Source of the DNA: Pseudomonadota bacterium
GTDB taxonomy: Bacteria > Desulfobacterota > Desulfarculia > Desulfarculales > JAHJDS01
Assembly: GCA_018812395.1 (NCBI GenBank)
Contig: JAHJDS010000413.1
Location: forward strand, 1 to 8,180
Reading direction: 5' to 3'
DNA length: 8,180 bases
A program made the translations under genes and the position numbers. Within the stretch, counting starts at the first letter, position 1; the number at the start of each line of letters is the position of its first letter. Shown here in pieces: positions 1-6,023 of the stretch. The notes under the pieces are model-generated. The model saw nothing but the letters and a program-made list of their open reading frames with translations. It was not told the origin of the DNA and did no database searches.

Positions 1-778
1 CCACCGGTTCGGCGGCGGCCCGCAGGCCTTCCGCCGAATCGGGGAAGAAACCGTTTTGCAGACGACGGCGAATGATTGTCGGGTGCTCGCCGGCCTTCAG
101 GGCCATGACGCCTTCGAGGATGAGGGACAATACCAGGGCCTCATGGCGGATGTGCTCGAGCATCTTGCGTGACAGGGGCAGGACCACCAGGTTGGCCAGG
201 ATCAGGCCGTAAAAGGTGGTGATCAGGGCCGTGGCCAGACCGGACACCACCTGGGACGGGTCGGACAGGCTGGACAGCATCCGGATCAGACCGATCATGG
301 TCCCGGCCAGGCCCAGGGCCGGGGCCAGACGGTACATGGTGTTCAAGACAGCCCGTTGTCCCTCTCGACGGGTGAGGTAGGTGTCCATGGCCCGCTCCAG
401 GGTGGCCCGGATCTCATGGGGGCCCCGGCCGTCGTCGATCATCTCGACCCCGAGGTTCAAAAAGAACAGCCCGGCCTTCCTGGCCTCTTGCTCCAGGGAC
501 CGCGGACCGCCGATCTTCTCGGCCCGGGCCAAGCGGACGAACAGCTCGATCAAGTCCCTCGGGTCCTGACGGGGGACGGTGAACAGCCGCCGCAGGTTGC
601 GCAGCAGGTTCAACAAATCCTGGCGGGAGTAGGCGATCAGGGCGCCGAGGATGGTGCCGCCCAGGACGATGGCCGCGGACGGCAGGTGAAACAGGGCGCT
701 CTTGAGGCCGCCCAGGAAAACGACGCTCACCAGGCCGACTCCGGCGAGGGCGGCGGTGATCCACATTGATCTGGTCAT
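1..778 (-). CDS. motA: Flagellar motor stator protein MotA (MotA/TolQ/ExbB family), 3' end cut by window edge
   Basis: MotA forms, with MotB, the inner-membrane ion channel that powers flagellar rotation. The frame is open from the ATG at 778 to base 1, giving 259 residues with no stop. MotA proteins usually have about 250-295 residues, so only a short tail is missing. Four hydrophobic segments are visible, near residues 7-25, 32-50, 148-170 and 181-202, with a charged cytoplasmic loop between the second and third. The third segment carries RLAPALGLAGTMIGLI and the fourth TFYGLILANLVVLPL. Their prolines (P153, P201) match the two functional prolines of MotA. The start is set by GGAGG at 789-785, six bases upstream; another ATG at 782 is out of frame and only two bases from the SD. 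motB would be expected downstream, outside the window. TolQ/ExbB is less likely because of the long cytoplasmic loop and overall length. Confidence 0.9.
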   Translation of the reverse strand, partial: MTRSMWITAALAGVGLVSVVFLGGLKSALFHLPSAAIVLGGTILGALIAYSRQDLLNLLRNLRRLFTVPRQDPRDLIELFVRLARAEKIGGPRSLEQEARKAGLFFLNLGVEMIDDGRGPHEIRATLERAMDTYLTRREGQRAVLNTMYRLAPALGLAGTMIGLIRMLSSLSDPSQVVSGLATALITTFYGLILANLVVLPLSRKMLEHIRHEALVLSLILEGVMALKAGEHPTIIRRRLQNGFFPDSAEGLRAAAEPV

Positions 779-808
779 GCATGTCCTCCCTGTTCTGGTG
801 GTGGTTGT

Positions 809-824
809 GTCAAGTTTCGTGCCA
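809..824 (-). promoter_or_regulatory. Possible sigma-54 (-24/-12) promoter of motA
   Basis: On the minus strand the sequence reads TGGCACG, four bases, then TTGAC, preceded by C. The sigma-54 consensus is YTGGCACG-N4-TTGCW. The -24 half is perfect and the spacing exact, but the -12 half has A where C is expected. Transcription would start near 798, about ten bases upstream of the motA GGAGG, giving a leader of about 20 nt. Sigma-54 control of flagellar genes is common in deltaproteobacteria. No activator-binding site was identified. Confidence 0.5.
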
Positions 825-971
825 GTTGATCCAGACGGAGCAAGGCAGTATTTTCAATGAGTTATCTGGCCGGGCCCCTTCGGCCGGGCAGCCCTTTCGC
901 CCGGACGGGCATTATTTTCCCACCGGGCGGGCCGTCGAGATGAGCGCCGGGGGGGGGGATGAGGTTTGTTC

Positions 972-1000
972 TTGAATCCAAGTCCAGGCCATGTTATCCA
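972..1000 (+). promoter_or_regulatory. Weak candidate sigma-70 promoter for the MinD-like operon
   Basis: TTGAAT at 972-977 and TATCCA at 995-1000 are separated by 17 bases. The first hexamer matches the -35 consensus at four of six positions and the second matches the -10 at three of six. It is correctly oriented and about 110 bp upstream of the start at 1114. The match is poor and could be chance; it is simply the best forward pair seen in the gap. Confidence 0.2.
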
Positions 1001-1113
1001 TTTGAATGACTGGATTATTCGCCGGCTCGAGGGTGGGGAGGCGACCAGCTTCAGGCCGGGTTCGACCGCGAGATCGACGTCGTGACGCCTCGTAAACAAG
1101 GGACGGCCAAACC

Positions 1114-2052
1114 ATGTCCGTAATCTGGGCCATCGGCGGCGGCAAAGGCGGCACCGGCAAATCGCTGGTGGTCTCCTCGTTGGCCATGCACCTGGCCCGG
1201 GCGGAAAACACGGCGCTGTTGGTCGACGCCGACCTGGGCACGGCCAATCTGCATACCTTCCTGGGACTCGAGTTCCCTCCGGCCACCCTGTCCGATTTCG
1301 TCAGCCGACGACAAACCCGACTCAAGGACATCGTGCTCCGGACCGGGGTGCCCAACCTGAGCCTCATCTCCGGGGCCCGGGACACCATGGACATCGCCAA
1401 TTTGAAGTACGCCCAGAAGATGAAGATCCTGCGGCACCTGCGCCACCAGGACCAGGCCTATGTCCTGCTCGATCTGGGGTCGGGGACCTCCTACAACGTG
1501 CTCGATTTCTTCCTGGCCGCCGGCAAGGGGATCTTTGTGGCCAGTCCCGAGCCGACGTCCATCGAGAACACCTATCGCTTCATCAAGGGCTTCTTCTACC
1601 GGGCGGTCAACCGGTCCATCAAGAACCAGAACGCCCAGGCGCTGGTCGAGGAGATCTTCGATCGGGAGGACCCGGCCCGGCTCAGCCAGCCGATCAAACT
1701 GCTGGCGGCCATTCAGGCGGCCGACAACTCGGTGGCCGAGGGCATCCGGGAGGAGTTGTCCACGGTCAGTATGCACCTGATCATCAACCAGACCCGCGTC
1801 GAGGCCGACCGGCAACTGGGGCGGTACATGAGTAGCGCCTGCCACAAGTACTTCACCCTGGAAGTCGAATACGTGGGCCACGTGCCTTACGATGACCGGG
1901 TCTGGCAAAGCATCCGGCAGCGGCGACCGTTCCTTCAGAATTATCCCTTGTCCCCGGCGGCGCGGGCCTTGTCCGGGATTTGCGAGAAACTGATGGATCG
2001 GCGCCAGTTCGATCTCGATTGGCCGAGCCGTCCCCAGGAGGCGGCCAGTTGA
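1114..2052 (+). CDS. MinD/ParA-family P-loop ATPase
   Basis: A 312-residue deviant-Walker ATPase of the MinD/ParA/FlhG superfamily, whose members position cellular cargo by ATP-dependent dimerisation. The N terminus has GGGKGGTGKS (residues 8-17) with signature lysine K11 and catalytic-loop K16. VDADLG (37-42) is the Walker A' segment, and YVLLDLGSG (116-124, D120) the Walker B region. LIINQTR at 222-228 resembles the conserved nucleotide-binding strand of MinD. An inserted basic, helical segment at about 156-215 makes it longer than typical MinD (about 260-270). I see no clear C-terminal membrane-targeting helix like that of MinD and no N-terminal DQAxxLR motif of FlhG, so neither name is given. 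The start is bounded by an in-frame TAA at 1093-1095; AAGGGA lies ten bases upstream. It ends in TTGA, overlapping the proposed start of the next gene. Its divergent neighbour is motA, so a role in flagellar placement is conceivable but not shown. Confidence 0.9.
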   Translation: MSVIWAIGGGKGGTGKSLVVSSLAMHLARAENTALLVDADLGTANLHTFLGLEFPPATLSDFVSRRQTRLKDIVLRTGVPNLSLISGARDTMDIANLKYAQKMKILRHLRHQDQAYVLLDLGSGTSYNVLDFFLAAGKGIFVASPEPTSIENTYRFIKGFFYRAVNRSIKNQNAQALVEEIFDREDPARLSQPIKLLAAIQAADNSVAEGIREELSTVSMHLIINQTRVEADRQLGRYMSSACHKYFTLEVEYVGHVPYDDRVWQSIRQRRPFLQNYPLSPAARALSGICEKLMDRRQFDLDWPSRPQEAAS

Positions 2053-2696
2053 ACGGATCGGGCGCCATGACCCATTACGACCTCCTCGAGGTCGACGCCG
2101 AGGCCACCCCCGAGCAGCTCCAGGCCGCCTTTCGCCACCTGATGGACGCCTTCGAGAAGGATTCTCCGGCCATCTACTCCCTGTTCCGAGAGGCCGAGCG
2201 GCGGGAGGTCATCGACCGGGTCCAGCAGGCCTACCGCATCCTGTCCAACACCAAGACCCGGCGGGAATATGATCAATGGCTCCTCGGCGAGGGTCTCCCG
2301 CCCCGCCAGCCCCGGCTCGGGCCCGATCGGGGAACCCAGGCCCTCAGCGTGGTCTCCTCCCCGCCGCGGGCCGGGGAGACGCCCGTCGAGTCGCCGCCGC
2401 CCCTGGCCGGGGAACTGTTCGAAGACAAGGGACCGCTCTTTGGCGCGGCGCTGAGAAAAATGCGCCGGAGCCGCAATCGGAGCCTGGAGGAATTGTCCGG
2501 GGAACTCCGGATCCCCAGGCGCTACCTCGAGGCCATCGAGGCCGATGACTACGATCAACTGCCGCCCGAGGTCTATGTCCGGGGGTTTGTCCGGGCCTAT
2601 TCCCGGGCGCTCGAGCTGGACGAACGGGCCTGGGTGGAGGGCTATCTGGCCGGCTACCGGCGCTGGCGCGGGGAAGGCGAGGCCCATGACCGATAA
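2049..2696 (+). CDS. J-like domain / RodZ-type helix-turn-helix protein
   Basis: A small cytoplasmic protein of 209 residues counted from ATG 2067, or 215 from TTG 2049. Residues 4-72 (ATG numbering) resemble a DnaJ J domain: YDLLEV, then helix II LQAAFRHLMDAF, then helix III/IV ending in AYRILSNTKTRREYD. The catalytic HPD tripeptide expected after helix II is absent (EKDSPAI instead), so stimulation of DnaK is unlikely. A proline-rich linker (about 78-118) leads to a HTH_25-like domain (124-200) with LRKMRRSRNRSLEELSGEL and IPRRYLEAIEADDYDQLP, as in the cytoplasmic part of RodZ. No membrane segment is present. The TTG start is preferred because a perfect AGGAGG (2036-2041) lies seven bases upstream and TTG overlaps the preceding stop as TTGA; ATG 2067 has only a weak SD. 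It is probably translationally coupled to the MinD-like ATPase and may be its adaptor, which is inference. Confidence 0.8.
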   Translation: MNGSGAMTHYDLLEVDAEATPEQLQAAFRHLMDAFEKDSPAIYSLFREAERREVIDRVQQAYRILSNTKTRREYDQWLLGEGLPPRQPRLGPDRGTQALSVVSSPPRAGETPVESPPPLAGELFEDKGPLFGAALRKMRRSRNRSLEELSGELRIPRRYLEAIEADDYDQLPPEVYVRGFVRAYSRALELDERAWVEGYLAGYRRWRGEGEAHDR

Positions 2697-3246
2697 CCCG
2701 GAGGCCACCCCTCGGGCCAGGCGTCTTGGGCGCCGGCAGGTGACGCCGGACAAGAAGTTTATCCGGGACTGGACCCGGGCGGCCGAGGTGGGCCGTATCT
2801 ACCGCCGGAAAGGGAGACGGCTGGTGTTCACCAACGGCTGCTTCGACCTGGTGCACGCCGGGCACGTCGACTATCTGGAAAAGGCCCGTCGCCTGGGCGA
2901 CGGCCTGATGGTCGGGGTCAACACCGACGCCTCGGTCCGGCGCCTCAAGGGACCCCGCCGGCCGGTGACGCCCCTTGATCAGCGGGCCTTCGTCCTGGGG
3001 GGCCTGGGATGCGTGGACTACGTGGTCCCCTTTGACCAGGACACGCCGGCCCGACTCATAAAGGCCGTCGGCCCGATGGTGTTGTGCAAGGGCGGGGACT
3101 GGCCGGTGGATCGGATCGTCGGCCGGGAGACGGTCGTCGCCCTGGGAGGAGAAGTCTACAGCCTGGAGCTGGTGCCGGGCTTATCGACCCGGGGGCTTAT
3201 CGAGCGGATCATCGAGTTGCATAAGACCGGGGACGGAACCGACTGA
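2686..3246 (+). CDS. rfaE2: D-glycero-beta-D-manno-heptose 1-phosphate adenylyltransferase (RfaE domain II)
   Basis: This 186-residue cytidylyltransferase-like enzyme transfers AMP to heptose-1-phosphate to make ADP-heptose for the LPS inner core. FTNGCFDLVHAGHVDYL (48-64) contains the nucleotidyltransferase HxGH motif (H57-H60). VGVNTDASVRRLKGPRRPV (76-94) and the C-terminal GLSTRGLIERI (165-175) fit the family; the last usually reads STT, here STR. In E. coli this activity is the C-terminal half of HldE fused to a kinase; here it stands alone, so the kinase (HldA type) must lie elsewhere. About 45 residues precede the core, slightly longer than usual. The ATG overlaps the previous gene by 11 bp, with AAGG/GAGG just upstream (2674-2682), suggesting coupling. 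A longer in-frame extension back to 2545 runs inside the previous gene and is rejected. Confidence 0.9.
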   Translation: MTDNPEATPRARRLGRRQVTPDKKFIRDWTRAAEVGRIYRRKGRRLVFTNGCFDLVHAGHVDYLEKARRLGDGLMVGVNTDASVRRLKGPRRPVTPLDQRAFVLGGLGCVDYVVPFDQDTPARLIKAVGPMVLCKGGDWPVDRIVGRETVVALGGEVYSLELVPGLSTRGLIERIIELHKTGDGTD

Positions 3247-3251
3247 CGGAG

Positions 3252-3292
3252 GCGGCGGTCATGGCCAAACCGCCGCGGCCGTTGTGACCGCC
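3252..3292 (+). other. Two mutually exclusive hairpins between the heptose gene and the next gene
   Basis: GCGGCGGT (3252-3259) can pair perfectly with ACCGCCGC (3269-3276). Alternatively GGCGGTCA (3254-3261) pairs perfectly with TGACCGCC (3285-3292), extended inside by GGCC 3263-3266 with GGCC 3277-3280. The two structures share their 5' arm and cannot coexist. No T-run follows either one, so this is not a standard intrinsic terminator; it may be an RNA processing or stability element, or chance in GC-rich DNA. Confidence 0.4.
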
Positions 3293-3333
3293 GGGCGTCG
3301 GCCACCCGGTGACTACCCGATGGAGGACACGAC

Positions 3334-4119
3334 ATGAGCGAGGCCTACTTCAACGAATACAAGGACCACCTGCAGACGCAGATCCTGCAAAAGGCCGACG
3401 GCGCCTATGGGACCTCGGTCAAGCTCAGAAAACAACGGGCCGAGTTGCAGCACAAAGGCGAGGACCTGGGGGAAAAGAAACTGGCCTACCTCACCCAGGC
3501 CGTCCACAAGGCCCACGAGTACTACCAGCGGGCCCTGGACTACGCCCTGCAGCACGAGGACGAGGTCGGCGAATGGATGACCTGCAAGATCATGAACTCG
3601 CTGTCCATCTCCTTCCAGGCCATTGGCAAGCGCGGCGAGGCCAAGGCCACCCGGGACCGCTACCGCGAGTACGTCCGGCAAAGAATCGCCAAGTGGGGCC
3701 TGGAAGACTATCTGGTCAATCTGTTGGAGCTGGTGGTTTTCCTAAGCGAGGAAAAGATCAAGCGGGTGGTGTTGCTCAATCCCTACGTGGCCAACCGGGC
3801 CATGGCCCGCATCGAGTCGGACCGGCCCGTGTTTCACCTCAAGGCCGAGGACATCATGGAGGGCGACCGCTTCCTGCAGGCGGTCTACCGACCGCGCGCC
3901 CAGGAGATGGACAAACTCTTCGGGGGCGTCCCGGCCTCCAACGTGGCCGATCTGGCCTCGGTCCTGGTCACCGAGGCCCTGGACTCGGACAACCTGGTCT
4001 GCCAGCGGGTGGATCAGTACGTCATGTTTTACGACCTGCTGCTCCGGTGGCCAATGCGCAACAGCCTGCACAAGGTCCTCTTGGGCCTGACCCAGGAGAA
4101 ACTGGCCGAGGGCGGCTAG
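3334..4119 (+). CDS. Unrecognised helical protein, 261 aa
   Basis: I do not recognise a family. It is a hydrophilic, predominantly helical protein without signal peptide or clear membrane span. Residues 47-115 resemble TPR-like helical pairs (HKAHEYYQRALDYA, then MNSLSISFQAIGKRGEAKATRDRY), and residues 118-150 are leucine-rich. The C-terminal half has a mixed pattern ending in DQYVMFYDLLLRWPMRNSLHKVL. Only two cysteines (C84, C223) are present, so metal binding is unlikely. The start is well supported by GGAGG (3322-3326) seven bases upstream. It follows the heptose adenylyltransferase by 87 bp on the same strand, so it may share its transcript, and it is followed by a possible terminator. 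A protein-interaction role is possible because of the TPR-like look; no function can be assigned. Confidence 0.8.
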   Translation: MSEAYFNEYKDHLQTQILQKADGAYGTSVKLRKQRAELQHKGEDLGEKKLAYLTQAVHKAHEYYQRALDYALQHEDEVGEWMTCKIMNSLSISFQAIGKRGEAKATRDRYREYVRQRIAKWGLEDYLVNLLELVVFLSEEKIKRVVLLNPYVANRAMARIESDRPVFHLKAEDIMEGDRFLQAVYRPRAQEMDKLFGGVPASNVADLASVLVTEALDSDNLVCQRVDQYVMFYDLLLRWPMRNSLHKVLLGLTQEKLAEGG

Positions 4120-4167
4120 GAGTAAGAGAAACGATCCGAAGCGAATACCGATCCCGAATCCGAGGGT

Positions 4168-4219
4168 GGCCGGGCCGGGCTGCGATACATCAGAGCGGGC
4201 CGCCCCGGCCGATGTTTTT
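4168..4219 (+). terminator. Possible intrinsic terminator of the plus-strand cluster
   Basis: GGCCGGG (4168-4174) pairs with CCCGGCC (4204-4210); the 29-base interval is GC-rich and may pair further. TTTTT follows at 4215-4219 after four bases. The long loop and the gap before the T-run make it a weak candidate. The 3' arm overlaps a second inverted repeat, GGCCGATG 4207-4214 with CATCGGCC 4238-4245, which reaches the stop codon of the convergent gene. Confidence 0.4.
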
Positions 4220-4236
4220 CCATCCGGCGTAATCGA

Positions 4237-5955
4237 TCATCGGCCATAGGGCGACTTGGGCCTTTTCTTCTTATGAGCCGGGCCGGGCCGGATGAACCAG
4301 ACGTCCACCCTGTCTTTGGGCCGGGGGGGCTTTTGCGGCAACGGGGCCGCGGCCGGGTTGTAGACCCTGACGGCCGCCTCGCCTTCGAGCCGCTTGCCCG
4401 GCTTGATCGGCGGCTTGTCCGGATAGGGGCACACCTTCTCGCAGATGCCGCAGCCGATGCAGCGGTCGGGCACCACCCGCGGCTGTCCCAGGTTGTTGGG
4501 ATGGGGCGGCAGCGGAAAGCCCAGTTCGGTGACCTGGTCGATGACGATGGCCTTGGGCTGGGTCGGGCAGTGCTCCTCGCAGACCAGGCAGGGCACGGCC
4601 CGGACGTAAGGGTGGCAGAGATCGGTCAGCACCCGGGCGACGCCCATCTTGGTTTTTTGTTTGACCTTGAGCGGCAGCCGGGGGATGGCCCCGGTGGGAC
4701 AGACCTGGGAGCAGAGGGTGCACTTGTAGTTGCAGTTGCCCACCCGGGCCACCAGACGCGGCGTGTACAGCCCGCTTGCCCCGGCCTCGAACAACACCGG
4801 CTGCAGCCCTTCGGTCGGGCAGACCCGGTAGCACAGCCCGCAGCGAATACAGCGCCGGGTGAACTCCTGTTCGTCAATCACGCCGGGGGGGCGGATCAGG
4901 CGGCGGTCGATTCGGCCCAAGGGGCCCAAGTTCAGCAGCGGCGGCGCGACCAGCCCGGCCGCCAGGCCGACGATCACCTGCCGCCGGCCCAGGTCGAGCC
5001 GGGGCTGGGTCTTGGGCCGGCGTCGCCACTTGAACCGGACCCGGTCGTGGGTGCACTGGGCCCGGCAATCCAGACAGAGCAGGCACTCGGCCGCATGACC
5101 GGCCGCCCCGGTCTTGCAGATCCGGGCGCAATCCCCGCAGTCGGCGCAAGACTTGGACGGCGTGCGCCGGACACGGGCCGGCCAAGCCAGCAGACCCCAC
5201 AGCGCCCCCAGGGGGCAGAGGTTCCGGCACCAAAACCGGCGGGAGACGAACTCGAGGCCGAAGACGACCGCCGCCACGACCAACGTCAGCCAGGGGAGCC
5301 AGAAGACCGGCTTGCTCCGCCGCAGGACATCGTCGCGGATGAATTTATAGACGGGCTCGCTGAGGAACGCGATCTTGGTTTCGTAAAGCGAACCCAGCCC
5401 TTGGTTGGCCTGGCCCAGGGCCGGCCAGGCGGTCAGGTCCAGGGTCCGCCACAGGAGGGACAAGGGGTCCAGCAGGCCCGCCAGGTTGAATCCCAGGGGG
5501 ATGGTGGCCACCAGCACCAGCAAGACCAGGTACTTCACGGCGCGCCACCCGGGACCGGGCCGTTGGCGCAATTTTTGAGGCACGAAACCCCGGGCAAAGC
5601 CGTCCAGGCAGGTCCCCAGGGGGCAGATCCAGCCGCAGAAGAAGCGGCCCAGGACGAGCGTCGCCCCGGCCAGGACGAGCGCCGGCCACAAGAGGTGGAG
5701 CATCTTCATCCCGGAGAAGAGGTCGACCACCAGGAGCAGAGGGTCGGTCCGGAAAAAGAAATTAGTGGGAAGCTCGATCTGATGGGGCGGCACGAACTGG
5801 GTCCGGATGAAGAACCACAGGAAAAGGCCCAGCAGGGAGAGCTGGGTCACCCGCCGGAGCCAAAGCCAGACCCGGGGCCGCCACCCCGGAGCCGAGCCGT
5901 CCCCGGTCTTGGGCGGCCGGTCAACCGGGGTGTTTGCCGCGGATTTGTCGCTCAC
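4237..5955 (-). CDS. Membrane polyferredoxin, NapH-like membrane part fused to NapG/MauM-like Fe-S part
   Basis: A 572-residue electron-transfer protein. Hydrophobic segments lie near residues 34-54, 86-105, 141-160, 218-236 and 326-343. The NapH/NosR-type cysteine motifs FFCGWICPLGTC (C107, C111) and FWCRNLCPLG (C243, C247) follow the second and fourth. Two CxxCxxCxxxC clusters (C270-C280, C291-C301) precede a twin-arginine motif, GRRQVIVGLAAG (323-334), at the fifth segment. The C-terminal part has further clusters: C369/372/375/379, C408/412/415/419, C456/459/463 with C447 nearby, and C499/502/505/509. With a cytoplasmic N terminus, the first clusters would be cytoplasmic and the later ones exported, so electrons could cross the membrane; this is inference. 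The tail is basic (HKKKRPKSP). The start is GTG 5955 with GAAGG five bases upstream. It lies 59 bp downstream of the DUF362 gene and is probably cotranscribed. Donor and acceptor are unknown. Confidence 0.88.
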   Translation of the reverse strand: MSDKSAANTPVDRPPKTGDGSAPGWRPRVWLWLRRVTQLSLLGLFLWFFIRTQFVPPHQIELPTNFFFRTDPLLLVVDLFSGMKMLHLLWPALVLAGATLVLGRFFCGWICPLGTCLDGFARGFVPQKLRQRPGPGWRAVKYLVLLVLVATIPLGFNLAGLLDPLSLLWRTLDLTAWPALGQANQGLGSLYETKIAFLSEPVYKFIRDDVLRRSKPVFWLPWLTLVVAAVVFGLEFVSRRFWCRNLCPLGALWGLLAWPARVRRTPSKSCADCGDCARICKTGAAGHAAECLLCLDCRAQCTHDRVRFKWRRRPKTQPRLDLGRRQVIVGLAAGLVAPPLLNLGPLGRIDRRLIRPPGVIDEQEFTRRCIRCGLCYRVCPTEGLQPVLFEAGASGLYTPRLVARVGNCNYKCTLCSQVCPTGAIPRLPLKVKQKTKMGVARVLTDLCHPYVRAVPCLVCEEHCPTQPKAIVIDQVTELGFPLPPHPNNLGQPRVVPDRCIGCGICEKVCPYPDKPPIKPGKRLEGEAAVRVYNPAAAPLPQKPPRPKDRVDVWFIRPGPAHKKKRPKSPYGR

Positions 5956-6009
5956 GTCCGCCTTCGGGCCTCTCAGATGGTCAGCCGCGACTCGAGTTCA
6001 GGCATCTTC

Positions 6010-6023
6010 GGCGCTCAGGCGCC
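6010..6023 (-). other. Tight hairpin over the DUF362 stop codon
   Basis: GGCGC and GCGCC flank a four-base loop (CTGA on the minus strand) that contains part of the stop codon TGA (6017-6015). No T-run follows, so it is unlikely to terminate transcription before the downstream polyferredoxin gene. It could stabilise the upstream message, or be chance. Confidence 0.3.

Larger units (their letters stand above)
779..1113. other. Divergent intergenic region between motA and the MinD-like gene
   Basis: This 335-bp stretch has no convincing gene; the short frames in it lack coding character or ribosome binding sites. It holds the motA SD and the sigma-54-like element near its left end. A hairpin-prone stretch spans 868-910: GGCCGGGC is repeated directly at 868 and 882, and CCGGGC 884-889 can pair with GCCCGG 899-904. 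A run of ten G lies at 949-958. A weak forward promoter candidate is at 972-1000, and the AAGGGA ribosome binding site of the next gene is at 1098-1103. Confidence 0.7.

Noticed and set aside
899..918. GCCCGGACGGGC followed by ATTATTTT, resembling a small terminator.
   Set aside because: Only a 4-bp stem with 4-base loop, an interrupted T-run, and no upstream plus-strand gene to terminate.
1051..1908. Minus-strand open frame opposite the MinD-like gene.
   Set aside because: It is the complement of a clear P-loop ATPase gene and shows no motif of its own.
3309..4232. A 307-codon plus-strand frame overlapping the 261-aa gene.
   Set aside because: Low-complexity composition and no SD at its start; the 3334-4119 frame has GGAGG at ideal spacing and normal protein character.
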